Below are positions 52,662 to 62,159 of a stretch of 64,000 bases of DNA, in pieces. Position numbers and translations under genes: made by a program. This DNA comes from Eutrophovita sp913057845 (GTDB taxonomy: Bacteria; Pseudomonadota; Gammaproteobacteria; Burkholderiales; Eutrophovitaceae). The number at the start of each line of letters is the position of its first letter. Position 1 is the stretch's first letter. The notes beneath the pieces were generated by a model. The model had not been told where the DNA came from. It worked only from the letters and a program-made list of their open reading frames with translations, and did no database searches. The stretch lies in NCBI GenBank assembly GCA_963925895.1, contig CAWUVH010000004.1:62001-126000 (forward strand), in the 5' to 3' direction.

Positions 52662-55277
52662 TCACTTTGGACTATCTTGTGTTTCCACCTGCTGCATGGG
52701 CTCACTCGCAGCTAAGGCCGCTTCCTTTGCTTGCCGTCGCAGTTTACGCTCTTCTCTAGCCTTCTCTAATTCAGCTGTATTGTGCTGTGAGTCAACATCA
52801 GAACTGCTCGCAGACGATGCGGTCTCTATCATTGTCATGCCCTTAGGCAATACAACTGGCTCCTCCACAATCGGCTTTTGTATGACAGGTGCAGGCTTCG
52901 CAACAACGGGCGCAGTCACCCGAACTTCTGCACTCGCATCATTCTTATCAGAAGCGATGTGGGTCACAGGTTTCTGGGATTGTACTGAGGGCGTATCAAC
53001 AGTGTTGCGACTTGTTTCGACCACATCTGAGACTTGCGCGGTTACAGACGGTGACTTGTCTGCGCTTTGTTGAGGTGCGCGAGTTTCAGCTCGTGTATCA
53101 ACGACTTGAGGTGTTTCCTTGACCGGAGCCTCGTAACCTACGTCGTTGCCGGTTGATGCTGCCGGCTGAGGACTAGCAGCTTGTTGACCTTCGGCAGTCG
53201 GTGCTGCGTCCATGGTTGATTCAGTAGTTGGCGCCGCATTCTCTTCACGGTCATTTCTTCGGTTGCGACCTCGTCGATCGTTATTTCTACGGCGACGGCG
53301 TCCAGTCTGATCTTCTCGTCTTTCTGATTGTTCAGTTGTTTGCACCGTAGTATTGACACTTGTATTACTCGTGGCTTCAACAGTTTTCTGAACTTCTGGT
53401 TTTTGTTCCACAGGATTGTTAGTGTCCGCATCGTTACGGTTTTCAGTATCTCTACCGCGTCCTCTTCGTGGTCGGCGACGGTCACCACGGGAGTCGTTAC
53501 GGCCGCGACGACGATCACTTCCCTCGCCATCTCTACCACTACGTCTTCGATCAGTACGCTGATTTCTACCTCGGTTATCTGATGATGATTTTTCTTTGTC
53601 TTCGCCAGATCCAAATATGGAAGCAATGAGTCGCTTGAAGAAACCATCTTTTTTGGTTTGAGGTGGAGCTGCCTGTGTGGACGTCACTCCTTTCACTGCC
53701 GCAGAAGGTTTTATAACGTCTTGCTTCTTATCTTTTTCTAGTGATTCGTCCTTCACTTCCTCAGCAAGATCATAGCTCGGTAAAGTCATATCAGTCTGAT
53801 TAAGTTCATCATGACGAAGGCGCTTAACGATGTAATGTGGTGTTTCCAAGTGGGTATTCGGTATCAATACACAGCTCACTTTTACCCGATGTTCAATGGC
53901 GTAGAGCTCGTCTCTTTTTTCATTGAGTAAGTACGAGGCTACAGCGACAGGAACTTGGGCATGCACAGCTGCAGTACTCTCTTTCATCGCCTCTTCTTGC
54001 ACGATGCGAAGAACATGCAAAGCAGTAGACTCAATGGAGCGAATATTCCCAGTGCCACTGCATCGTGGGCAAGTGATGTGGCTTGTTTCACCCAATGAGG
54101 TTTGCAGTCTTTGTCTCGACAGCTCCAACAATCCAAATCTGGAAATTTTACCTACTTGAACGCGCGCTCGGTCATACCTAAGGGCCTCGCGCAGAGTGTT
54201 CTCGACTTCGCGTTGGCTATTTGTATTTTCCATATCGATAAAATCGATAACAACAAGTCCACCCAAGTCACGCAAGCGCAATTGCCGAGCGACTTCTTCC
54301 GCGGCTTCGATATTGGTTTTTCGCGCAGTTTCCTCAATATCACTGCCTCGTGTTGATCGAGCAGAGTTAACGTCAATTGAGACCATGGCCTCCGTGTGAT
54401 CTATAACGATGGATCCACCGGACGGTAAAAGTACTTGTCGCGAATAAGCTGACTCTGTCTGGTGCTCAATTTGAAAGCGAGAGAATAGGGGGGTTTCTTC
54501 CTGATACCATTTCACCCGATCCACGTTATGCGGCATAACGTGCCCCATGAACTGACGAGCTTGCTCGTAGATCGATTCAGTATCGATCAGGATCTCGCCA
54601 ATATCTTGTCGGAAGTAATCTCGAATCGCTCGGATAACAAGACTCGCATCTTGATAGATTAAGAAGGGTGCTTTTTGACTGCCAGCCGCTCCGTCTACTG
54701 CTTTCCATAATTGAGTGAGGTAATTTAAATCCCACTCCAGCTCTTCTGCGTTACGCCCAATACCTGCCGTGCGGGCGATTACGCTCATTCCGGTAGGTAG
54801 ATTTAATTGATCCATGGCATCGCGCAGCTGGGCTCGTTCTTCTCCTTCAATTCTTCTTGAAACACCACCCCCACGAGGGTTATTAGGCATTAAGACTAAG
54901 TATCGTCCTGCGAGACTGATGAATGTGGTAAGTGCCGCACCTTTGTTGCCACGCTCGTCTTTTTCGACTTGCACGACGAGCTCGGTGCCCTCGGATAAAA
55001 CATCCTGGATTCGCACTTTAGTGGGATTGGCTTGTGGGTCTTTAAAGTAAGACCGACTAATTTCCTTAAACGGAAGAAACCCATGCCTGTCGGCACCGTA
55101 ATTAACAAAGGCCGCCTCAAGACTAGGCTCGATACGGGTGATAACAGCTTTGTAAATATTACTTTTCTTCTGTTCCTTGCCAGTTGTTTCTACATCTAAA
55201 TCGAGGAGTGTCTGTCCATCGACTATCGCAACTCTCAGCTCTTCAGCATGGGTTGCGTTAAATAACATTCGTTTCAT
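52662..55277 (-). CDS. rne: Ribonuclease E
   Basis: 871-aa endoribonuclease and degradosome scaffold. S1 domain (YKAVITRIEPSLEAAFVNYG, about 43-62), 5' sensor, DNase-I-like catalytic domain with VSIDVNSARSTRG and LVVIDFIDM (the two metal aspartates), and the zinc link CPRCSGTG (about 402-409). After about residue 500 the chain is low complexity: an arginine-rich RNA-binding region (SDRRRGRNDSRGDRRRPRRG) and Pro/Glu/Val-rich tail. The distal tail replaces the E. coli scaffold sequence. It has a long leader that may be autoregulatory. Confidence 0.96.
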   Translation of the reverse strand: MKRMLFNATHAEELRVAIVDGQTLLDLDVETTGKEQKKSNIYKAVITRIEPSLEAAFVNYGADRHGFLPFKEISRSYFKDPQANPTKVRIQDVLSEGTELVVQVEKDERGNKGAALTTFISLAGRYLVLMPNNPRGGGVSRRIEGEERAQLRDAMDQLNLPTGMSVIARTAGIGRNAEELEWDLNYLTQLWKAVDGAAGSQKAPFLIYQDASLVIRAIRDYFRQDIGEILIDTESIYEQARQFMGHVMPHNVDRVKWYQEETPLFSRFQIEHQTESAYSRQVLLPSGGSIVIDHTEAMVSIDVNSARSTRGSDIEETARKTNIEAAEEVARQLRLRDLGGLVVIDFIDMENTNSQREVENTLREALRYDRARVQVGKISRFGLLELSRQRLQTSLGETSHITCPRCSGTGNIRSIESTALHVLRIVQEEAMKESTAAVHAQVPVAVASYLLNEKRDELYAIEHRVKVSCVLIPNTHLETPHYIVKRLRHDELNQTDMTLPSYDLAEEVKDESLEKDKKQDVIKPSAAVKGVTSTQAAPPQTKKDGFFKRLIASIFGSGEDKEKSSSDNRGRNQRTDRRRSGRDGEGSDRRRGRNDSRGDRRRPRRGRGRDTENRNDADTNNPVEQKPEVQKTVEATSNTSVNTTVQTTEQSERREDQTGRRRRRNNDRRGRNRRNDREENAAPTTESTMDAAPTAEGQQAASPQPAASTGNDVGYEAPVKETPQVVDTRAETRAPQQSADKSPSVTAQVSDVVETSRNTVDTPSVQSQKPVTHIASDKNDASAEVRVTAPVVAKPAPVIQKPIVEEPVVLPKGMTMIETASSASSSDVDSQHNTAELEKAREERKLRRQAKEAALAASEPMQQVETQDSPK

Positions 55278-55686
55278 TTATATTCCCCCGCGCACATACC
55301 GCTGTGGGAGACTAAACCGGCACTATTTTTGGATAGTTTCGTTCAACTATTTCAATTAATAAATTAAATAAATTCTTTCGTTGTGTCGAGCAATCGTTTC
55401 CTAAATCAATATCTTTCCGGTTTGTTACATAGGCCCCCGCAACTTAAGGCGTTGGCACTTTGAATCTCCCACGCTGTTCTAAGCGCGCAAATCATTTACT
55501 ATATCGCTACTTTCGTTTTTCACTGTTGAGGTGAGCGAAATTAACCTTGGGACGAGCCTGCTAATAAATTCGTTGAGAACCGAACGGCTAACTAACAACG
55601 GGACTATAAACCCGGAGGCCGTACGATCTTTATGAGACCGTGGCATTCTCGTCGTCAAACGACTCGTCGGTGAATTATAATTCAAA
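55278..55686. other. rne leader and divergent rne/rluC promoter region
   Basis: On the minus strand, TTGACG (55653-55658) and CATAAA (55629-55634) are spaced 18 bases and could be the rne promoter, giving a leader of roughly 345 bases before the rne ATG. A perfect TATAAT at 55676-55681, inside the palindrome GAATTATAATTC, lies only five bases before the rluC ATG. No gene is supported. Confidence 0.45.
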
Positions 55687-56655
55687 ATGAATAACTTATG
55701 TAAAGATCGTGTAAACCAAGTCGTGATTGGCGTTGATGGGGAAGCGCAACGAATTGATAACTATTTATTGAAAATACTTAAAGGTGTCCCTAAGAGTCAT
55801 GTTTATCGTATTTTGCGTAGCGGGGAAGTGCGCGTAAATGGAGGCCGTGCAGGTCCCAGTCGAAGACTCACCGAAGGAGATAAAGTCCGAATTCCCCCAA
55901 TACGAATTGCGGAAAGAGAGCCGGGGACGAAGCCGCGAAACCCCATGCAACTGCCTATTTTGTTTGAAGATGATGATCTGCTTATCATTGACAAACCCTC
56001 TGGTTTGGCGGTTCACGGAGGTAGCGGAGTGTCTTTTGGGCTCATAGAGATCATAAGGGCGGATAGGCCTAACCAACCATTTATTGAACTTGTACACCGA
56101 TTGGATAAAGAGACCTCAGGCGTTCTGTTGCTTGCTAAAACACGGTCCGCATTGACTCATTTGCATGGCCAGATTCGGGATAATTTGACTAAAAAAATAT
56201 ATGTGGCTTTAGTCTGGGGTGCTTGGGACCACACAATTAAGAAGATAGATCTGTCGCTGCGCAAGTTTGTCTCTAAAGAGGGTGAGCGCAGAGTTGTCGT
56301 CGATGGATCCGAGGGCAAGCCATCCCTCACATTTGTGCGTGCGCTTGAGACCCACGGAGAGACCACTTTAATCGAAGCTAATCTTAAGACAGGACGAACA
56401 CATCAAATCCGAGTGCACTTGGCACACAAGAATTATCCGATCTTGGGCGATGATAAATATGGCGATTTTCGGCGAAATAAAATCTTTCAAGCCTATGGCC
56501 TTAAGCGTATGTTTCTTCATGCGCATCAGTTTTCTTTTACGCACCCTGTGCATGGAAATAGAATAAAAATTGAATCGCCCATACCAACAGAGCTTAGGCG
56601 TGTCATGACTGCTATCGATGAATCACAACAAGAGAAAGAACTAAACATTCCATGA
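55687..56655 (+). CDS. rluC: 23S rRNA pseudouridine synthase RluC
   Basis: 322-aa pseudouridine synthase of the RluA family, expected to act on U955, U2504 and U2580 of 23S rRNA. S4 domain (about 22-68, RIDNYLLKILKGVPKSHVY), catalytic Asp140 in VHRLDKETSG, and LKTGRTHQIRVHLAHKNYPI near the end. Divergent from rne, as in many proteobacteria. No Shine-Dalgarno is visible. Its stop overlaps the next gene (ATGA). Confidence 0.93.
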   Translation: MNNLCKDRVNQVVIGVDGEAQRIDNYLLKILKGVPKSHVYRILRSGEVRVNGGRAGPSRRLTEGDKVRIPPIRIAEREPGTKPRNPMQLPILFEDDDLLIIDKPSGLAVHGGSGVSFGLIEIIRADRPNQPFIELVHRLDKETSGVLLLAKTRSALTHLHGQIRDNLTKKIYVALVWGAWDHTIKKIDLSLRKFVSKEGERRVVVDGSEGKPSLTFVRALETHGETTLIEANLKTGRTHQIRVHLAHKNYPILGDDKYGDFRRNKIFQAYGLKRMFLHAHQFSFTHPVHGNRIKIESPIPTELRRVMTAIDESQQEKELNIP

Positions 56656-57305
56656 GAAATTTCGATTTAATTGTCTTTGATTGGGACGGAACACTTGTGG
56701 ATTCGACAGCGCATATTGCGCAAAGTATTCAAAAATCCTACGCAGATAACGATCTGCCGGTTCCCGATGAGGCGGCTGCCACGCATGTTATCGGATTAGG
56801 TCTTTTGGACACCTTCAACTATCTATCGCCTAATCTCACTAAAAACCAACATCAAGGCATTGTCGATCGTTACCGGCATCACTTTTTAGATGCCGACAAG
56901 ACCATTCACGCTTTTAAAGGCGCATCGGAAGGCCTACAAGCGTTAACACAAAGAAATTATATGTTAGCTGTTGCAACTGGTAAAAGCCGAGTCGGCCTTG
57001 ATCGCGCTTTGAAGAAGGTGGATTTCGGCCATCTATTTTCGGTGACACGTTGTGGTGATGAGGGGTTCCCCAAGCCGCATCCCGATATGCTGCAATACAT
57101 TATGAATGACCTGGCAGTAACGCCTGACCGCACGCTCATGATAGGGGATACCTCGCATGACTTACTCCTGGCTAAAAATGCAGGAACTTGCGGTGTCGGC
57201 GTCAGTTACGGCGCACATGACAAAGAAAGCCTTATCGCTCTTAATCCGTTAGCGTGCGTGGACAGTTTTGAGGAATTGATGGCGTGGCTTCTCGAAAACG
57301 GTTGA
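56652..57305 (+). CDS. HAD-IA phosphatase (phosphoglycolate-phosphatase-like)
   Basis: 217-aa HAD hydrolase: DWDGTLVDS (nucleophile Asp10, acid Asp12), VATGKSRVG motif II, KPHPDM lysine and MIGDTSHDLLLAKNAG motif III/IV. Similar to Gph/YfbT-type phosphatases; natural substrate uncertain. ATGA overlap with rluC; the next gene starts inside its last codons. Confidence 0.9.
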   Translation: MRNFDLIVFDWDGTLVDSTAHIAQSIQKSYADNDLPVPDEAAATHVIGLGLLDTFNYLSPNLTKNQHQGIVDRYRHHFLDADKTIHAFKGASEGLQALTQRNYMLAVATGKSRVGLDRALKKVDFGHLFSVTRCGDEGFPKPHPDMLQYIMNDLAVTPDRTLMIGDTSHDLLLAKNAGTCGVGVSYGAHDKESLIALNPLACVDSFEELMAWLLENG

Positions 57306-57637
57306 TTTGTCAGCCCTCGGATTTAGTAGAAACTGGCCGAGGGGTGCGCTTTGTAACGACGGATAGCAATGGGGATGAGGTCCCTGGCTTTGTCATACGT
57401 CATAACGGCATAGTGTTCGGCTATGTTAATCGGTGCGCCCATATTCAAGTGGAACTTGACTGGCAACACGGGGAGTTTTTTGATGCCGATCTTCAGCTAC
57501 TGATGTGTGCTACCCATGGCGCTTTATATCTACCCAATACGGGAGAATGTATCGGGGGCCCATGTAAGGGGGCATTTTTAGCAAAGCTGCCGATTGTCGA
57601 AGAACATAATGGTATCTATCTTGTAAATGAAGATTAG
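57284..57637 (+). CDS. Rieske [2Fe-2S] protein
   Basis: 117-aa soluble Rieske ferredoxin-like protein with cluster ligands RCAHI and LLMCATHGALY (Cys-X-His and Cys-X2-His). A third region GECIGGPCKGAFL adds the usual Gly-Pro loop. Starts at a GTG overlapping the HAD gene by about 20 bases, a conserved arrangement in betaproteobacteria. Partner unknown. Confidence 0.88.
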   Translation: MASRKRLICQPSDLVETGRGVRFVTTDSNGDEVPGFVIRHNGIVFGYVNRCAHIQVELDWQHGEFFDADLQLLMCATHGALYLPNTGECIGGPCKGAFLAKLPIVEEHNGIYLVNED

Positions 57638-57772
57638 TATGTAGTCACTCGAATTGAGTAGCGATCCAGGCAACTGACCCAATAAAAAAATCGGTAAAAT
57701 TGATGCCTAACTTCAACGAAGCCTAAGGTATAAGTTTTATCCCTTGACCACATAACAAACACTCATAAGTTA

Positions 57773-58687
57773 ATGAACAACGATAATTTTGAAAAAAACA
57801 CTCTCACTGATTTAGCGCAAGCATCACTGGTGGAGCAGCGGCGGACTCGTCGATGGAAGATATTCTTTCGATTTATCTATTTGGCAATTGCTGTTGGTGT
57901 ATTCATAACTGTGACGGTTGATGATGGAACGCCTAATCACGGCCCACACACCGCCATCGTAGATTTAGATGGCGTAATTGCATCGGGTGCACCTGCGAAT
58001 GCCTACGATGTCATTGCAGGGCTAGAGGGTGCGTTTGCAAATGAGAATGTCAAAGGCATAGTCATTCGTATCAATAGTCCTGGAGGCAGTCCGGTTCAAT
58101 CAGAATTGATCAATCAAGAAATCACGCGCCTACGCGGCATCAATCCCAATATCCCGGTTTATGCCGTCGTCGAAGATCTCTGCGCATCGGGTGGATACTA
58201 TGTTGCCGTAGCTGCAAACCAAATCTATGTGTCTCCCTCAAGTATTGTGGGCTCTATTGGGGTTCGTATGGACGGATTTGAATTTACTGAGGCGTTAGAG
58301 TCCCTAGGCATTAAACGTCGATTGCTGACCGCCGGGAAGAACAAAGGGTTTCTGGATCCATTTTCACCCATGAAACCAGAGCAGCGAGACCATGCAACAT
58401 CAATTCTTAATAACATTCATCAACAGTTCATCAAGGCCGTAACTGTAGGACGAGGAGAGCGCCTAAAAGAGACACCTGAGATCTTTTCTGGCTTGGTTTG
58501 GACTGGCGAGCAGAGCATTAACCTCGGATTGGCGGACGCCTACGGCAGCGTGCTGTCAGTATCTCGGGATGTTATTGGGGCCCCAGAACTGGTTAATTAT
58601 TCGGTGAAAGAGGGATTTGGTGAGCGTATTGCGAGAAAGTTTGGCGCAGAGATATTCAATAAAACAATGAGTTACAACTTATATTAA
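57773..58687 (+). CDS. S49-family signal-peptide peptidase (SppA-like)
   Basis: 304-aa membrane-bound serine peptidase with an N-terminal signal anchor (about 29-48). Catalytic serine Ser139 in DLCASGGYYVAVAAN; Lys191 in GKNKGFLDPFSPM is the likely general base. It degrades cleaved signal peptides or membrane proteins. It is the last gene of the rluC cluster on this strand and faces maf. About 135 bases of spacer precede it. Confidence 0.9.
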   Translation: MNNDNFEKNTLTDLAQASLVEQRRTRRWKIFFRFIYLAIAVGVFITVTVDDGTPNHGPHTAIVDLDGVIASGAPANAYDVIAGLEGAFANENVKGIVIRINSPGGSPVQSELINQEITRLRGINPNIPVYAVVEDLCASGGYYVAVAANQIYVSPSSIVGSIGVRMDGFEFTEALESLGIKRRLLTAGKNKGFLDPFSPMKPEQRDHATSILNNIHQQFIKAVTVGRGERLKETPEIFSGLVWTGEQSINLGLADAYGSVLSVSRDVIGAPELVNYSVKEGFGERIARKFGAEIFNKTMSYNLY

Positions 58688-58704
58688 CGGTAATTTATAA
58701 AGTG

Positions 58705-59298
58705 CTACGGCAATATAACGCCCTCATCTCGAAGCATCCTTGAGAGGGCGATTAAAGGCAAGCCGACCAAGGCGGTTGGATCTGAGCCAAGAATCGATTC
58801 GAGCAGGGTAATGCCCAAGCCCTCAGACTTAGCACTTCCCGCACAGCCCAGCACATCTTCTGCCTCTACATAGCGTTCGATCTCAGATAGGCTAAGCTGT
58901 CGAAATGTAACCTCGGTATCAACTACTACCGATTGATGCACGTTGGTGTGTGCGTTCAATACGCATACGCCCGTATAAAAAAATGCAGTTCGCCCGCTCG
59001 CAAATTTAAGCTGCTCGATAGCTTTGTCTAAACTGCCTGGTTTAGATAATCTCACCCCATCACATTCGGCCACTTGATCCGAGCCAATGATAAAGTCCTT
59101 CCCACTCAAAGAAGTTATGGCGCGTGCTTTAGCAATAGATAATCTCTCTGCGCACACCCGAGCATCCTCATTGGGCAGCGGGGTCTCATCCACATTTGGG
59201 GATTCCACTTGAAAGTCTTGATAAATACGCCCAAGTAACTCGCGGCGATATATCGAAGTAGACGCAAGAACAATAATTGGTAAGGTGCGGGAACTCAT
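58705..59298 (-). CDS. Maf family nucleoside-triphosphate pyrophosphatase
   Basis: 197-aa Maf/HAM1-like pyrophosphatase that hydrolyses non-canonical or modified nucleotides. LASTSIYRRELLGRI at the start, the conserved KARAITSLSGKDFIIGSDQV region and GAEDVLGCAGSAKSEGLG-like sequence (EDVLGCAGSAKSEGLG). I use the ATG at 59298; longer frames add 35 unlikely residues that run into yceD. Divergent from yceD with 63 bases between. Confidence 0.92.
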   Translation of the reverse strand: MSSRTLPIIVLASTSIYRRELLGRIYQDFQVESPNVDETPLPNEDARVCAERLSIAKARAITSLSGKDFIIGSDQVAECDGVRLSKPGSLDKAIEQLKFASGRTAFFYTGVCVLNAHTNVHQSVVVDTEVTFRQLSLSEIERYVEAEDVLGCAGSAKSEGLGITLLESILGSDPTALVGLPLIALSRMLRDEGVILP

Positions 59299-59361
59299 GG
59301 CTCTAATCTTTTTAGATAAAATTTTGACAAATGCACATATAATCAATATTATGCGCGCGCA

Positions 59362-59853
59362 ATGAACAACCGACCCATCATCGACACATTGGGCTTTGCC
59401 CAAAAAACACAGTCACAAGACCTCCAGCTCAAACTGGTTGACTTGCCAAGGCTAACTGATGTGTCGGCTATCGTAAATGACGTCATTCAAGCAAACATCA
59501 TTGGCGGAATACAGCACGACGGTAAGTCGTTTATCGAACTTAAGATTTTAAGTGGTTTGACGCTGACATGCCAACGGTGCATTGGTTTATTTGATTTTCA
59601 GATTAATTCGCACAGTCGGTTTATAATAACGCCCACAGAAGATGAGCTGGTTGAGATTTCGCAGGAAGAGCAAAATATCAACACGATGCTCGCTGAGAAT
59701 GAATTAGATCTTATTGAATTTGTAGAAGATGAACTATTGTTGGCCTTGCCAATGGTTCCGCTTCACAAAGAAGGAGATTGTGAAAGACCTCAGCTGCTGG
59801 ATGAGCAGTCAGATCCGACAAAACCGCTCAGTGGACTGAGACAGTCATCTTAA
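59362..59853 (+). CDS. yceD: YceD/DUF177 family protein
   Basis: 163-aa protein of the DUF177 (YceD) family, needed for normal 23S rRNA accumulation, always upstream of rpmF. The LTCQRCIGLFDFQI cysteine pair (about 71-74) is the signature. Acidic C-terminal half. Separated from rpmF by about 26 bases. Confidence 0.92.
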   Translation: MNNRPIIDTLGFAQKTQSQDLQLKLVDLPRLTDVSAIVNDVIQANIIGGIQHDGKSFIELKILSGLTLTCQRCIGLFDFQINSHSRFIITPTEDELVEISQEEQNINTMLAENELDLIEFVEDELLLALPMVPLHKEGDCERPQLLDEQSDPTKPLSGLRQSS

Positions 59854-59879
59854 ATTTAGAAACTTTGGAGTGAACACAA

Positions 59880-60059
59880 ATGGCCGTACAAAAAACTAAA
59901 GTATCACCATCTCGTCGTAATATGCGTCGTTCGCACGATGCGTTAACTGGCCCATCAATAGCGATCGAGCCAAGTACTGGAGAAACGCATCTTCGTCATC
60001 ACATCAGCCCAAACGGCTTTTATCGTGGCAAGAAAGTCATTCAGAAAAGCGACGATTAA
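59880..60059 (+). CDS. rpmF: 50S ribosomal protein bL32
   Basis: 59-aa protein beginning MAVQKTKVSPSRRNMRRSHD, followed by the conserved ALTGPSIAIEPSTGETHLRH. Cysteine-free form typical of beta/gammaproteobacteria. TTTGGAGTG ribosome site. In yceD-rpmF-plsX order; a strong hairpin follows. Confidence 0.97.
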   Translation: MAVQKTKVSPSRRNMRRSHDALTGPSIAIEPSTGETHLRHHISPNGFYRGKKVIQKSDD

Positions 60060-60061
60060 AT

Positions 60062-60093
60062 TTTTTGTAGGCACTGATCAGTGCTTACAAAAA
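60062..60093 (+). repeat. Strong hairpin between rpmF and plsX
   Basis: Stem TTTTTGTA-G-GCAC with GTGC-T-TACAAAAA around loop TGATCA, 13 paired positions including one G-T. No U tract follows, so it may be an RNA processing or stability site separating rpmF from the lipid genes. Confidence 0.6.
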
Positions 60094-60166
60094 TTTGGCA
60101 CACCAGCAACTTGAGACACAGTATTCAAGTGAGTTGCGCTGATGTGCAACAATCGACATACATCCA

Positions 60167-61180
60167 ATGACCGTCACAATAGCACTTGATTGCATGGGCG
60201 GTGACCATGGCGTCAAGGTTACCGTTCCTACTGCTATTCATTTCGTCAAAACTCGTCCCGATGCGCACGTCATATTAGTGGGCCTCTCAGATGAGATTAA
60301 TAAAACGTTAAGCCGACATCCGCACAACCAAGATCGTTTAACAGTCATTCATGCTGAAGAAGTCATTGGTATGGACGAAGGTCCTGCACAGGCACTACGC
60401 ACCAAGAAAAACTCATCCATGAGAATCGCAGTCAACCTGATCAAAGAAGAACAGGCAAATGCATGTGTGAGTGCGGGCAATACAGGTGCCTTGATGGCGA
60501 TTTCGAGATTTGTACTCAAAATGTTACCCGGTATTGAACGGCCAGCGATCGCGTCTTTTTTACCAACCCATCATGGTCAAGTCTGCATGCTCGATTTGGG
60601 AGCAAACGTGGACTGCTCCGCTGAGCATTTATTTCAATTCGCTGTCATGGGAAGCTGCTTGGTAAGCTCGAGCGGCGGCAGTAATTTCCCAAGCATTGGC
60701 CTTCTGAATGTTGGGTCAGAGGACATCAAAGGAAATGAAGTCGTTAAAGAGGCCTCAGAATTATTAAAACATAGTTCACTCAATTTCAAGGGCAATGTTG
60801 AGGGCACAGATATTTATAGAGGCACAACGGATGTAATTGTTTGCGACGGGTTTGTCGGTAATGTCGCACTCAAAACATCAGAGGGATTAGCCCAGATGTT
60901 AGGGAAGTATCTCAAAGAGGAGTTTCACCGAAACACACTCACGAAGATCTTAGGGGTATTGGCATCACCGGTGATCAATCGTTTTAAACAACGTGTAGAT
61001 CATAGGAGATACAACGGCGCAAGCTTATTAGGGTTAAGGGGCATTGTCGTCAAAAGTCATGGGGCAGCTGACGTGTATAGCCTCGGATTTGCAATGCAAA
61101 GAGCCTATGAAGAAGTTAAACACTCTATGCTCGATGCGATCACTGACAATATCAAAGTGCCGGAACAAAGAGAGTTGTGA
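60167..61180 (+). CDS. plsX: Phosphate acyltransferase PlsX
   Basis: 337-aa enzyme that converts acyl-ACP to acyl-phosphate for phospholipid synthesis. Start TIALDCMGGDHG, and VSAGNTGALMA, plus CDGFVGNVALKTSEG, are PlsX hallmarks. Full-length. Its stop overlaps the fabH start. Confidence 0.96.
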   Translation: MTVTIALDCMGGDHGVKVTVPTAIHFVKTRPDAHVILVGLSDEINKTLSRHPHNQDRLTVIHAEEVIGMDEGPAQALRTKKNSSMRIAVNLIKEEQANACVSAGNTGALMAISRFVLKMLPGIERPAIASFLPTHHGQVCMLDLGANVDCSAEHLFQFAVMGSCLVSSSGGSNFPSIGLLNVGSEDIKGNEVVKEASELLKHSSLNFKGNVEGTDIYRGTTDVIVCDGFVGNVALKTSEGLAQMLGKYLKEEFHRNTLTKILGVLASPVINRFKQRVDHRRYNGASLLGLRGIVVKSHGAADVYSLGFAMQRAYEEVKHSMLDAITDNIKVPEQREL

Positions 61181-62136
61181 TGTATTCGCGAATTATTGGG
61201 ACAGGAAGTTACCTACCTGAAAAAATATTAACGAATAAAGATCTTGAAAAATTTGTTGATACCAACGATGAATGGATTGTGTCGCGTTCAGGCATCAAGC
61301 AAAGGCATGTCGCAGCAGATGATGAGGCCACAAGTGACTTAGCTACGAAAGCGGCTCAAATAGCAATTCAAAATTCCGGTCTTAATGCCAGCGACATAGA
61401 TCTCGTTATCGTCGCGACAACAACACCCGATATGGTTTTTCCAAGCACGGCCTGCATCGTGCAATCCAAATTAAACATTTCCGGATGTCCTGCGTTTGAT
61501 GTCCAAGCGGTGTGCTCGGGTTTTGTTTATGGGCTGAATATCGCTGACTTGTTTATAAAGAGTGGTCAAGCAAAAAACGTATTACTCATTGGCGCTGAAG
61601 TCTATTCACGTATTCTTGACTGGAATGATCGAACCACGTGTGTGCTGTTTGGCGATGGCGCAGGTGCTGTCGTACTCTCTAGCTCTGATAGCCCAGGGAT
61701 TCTTCAAACGAGCCTGCACGCAGATGGGTCTTTGTACAAACACTTATGCGTTCCCGGTTGGGTTAAAGGTGGGAAGGTAGATGGATCACCTATGGTCCAA
61801 ATGGATGGGGGCATCGTATTTAAATTTGCAGTTAAGGTTTTCGAGCAAACTGCCAGAGAGTTACTCACCGCCTCTGGAAAAACGATAGAAGAGCTCGATT
61901 GGTTTATTCCTCATCAAGCCAACATTCGGATTATGGAGTCCACCGCAAAGAAACTAAACTTACCCTTGGAGCGATTGGTCGCAACTGTAGACCACCACGG
62001 CAATACCTCTGCCGCATCCATCCCTTTAGCGCTCGATGAAGCGGTTCGAGACGGGAGAGTCAATAAAGGACAATTATTGTTATTTGCCGGTGTTGGCGGC
62101 GGGTTCACGTGGGGTGGAGCTCTTCTTGAATTCTAG
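61180..62136 (+). CDS. fabH: Beta-ketoacyl-ACP synthase III
   Basis: 318-aa initiating condensing enzyme of fatty-acid synthesis (acetyl-CoA plus malonyl-ACP). Catalytic triad: Cys112 (DVQAVCSGFVYG), His245 (IPHQANIRI) and Asn275 (HHGNTSAAS). I chose the ATG overlapping the plsX stop (TGATG), giving MYSRIIGTGSYLP, over a GTG three bases earlier. Confidence 0.97.
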   Translation: MYSRIIGTGSYLPEKILTNKDLEKFVDTNDEWIVSRSGIKQRHVAADDEATSDLATKAAQIAIQNSGLNASDIDLVIVATTTPDMVFPSTACIVQSKLNISGCPAFDVQAVCSGFVYGLNIADLFIKSGQAKNVLLIGAEVYSRILDWNDRTTCVLFGDGAGAVVLSSSDSPGILQTSLHADGSLYKHLCVPGWVKGGKVDGSPMVQMDGGIVFKFAVKVFEQTARELLTASGKTIEELDWFIPHQANIRIMESTAKKLNLPLERLVATVDHHGNTSAASIPLALDEAVRDGRVNKGQLLLFAGVGGGFTWGGALLEF

Positions 62137-62159
62137 TATTAAATAAAGGAATAACGATT

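Noticed and set aside
53138..53647. 169-codon reverse frame inside rne
   Set aside because: Frame-shifted reading of the arginine-rich low-complexity tail of RNase E.
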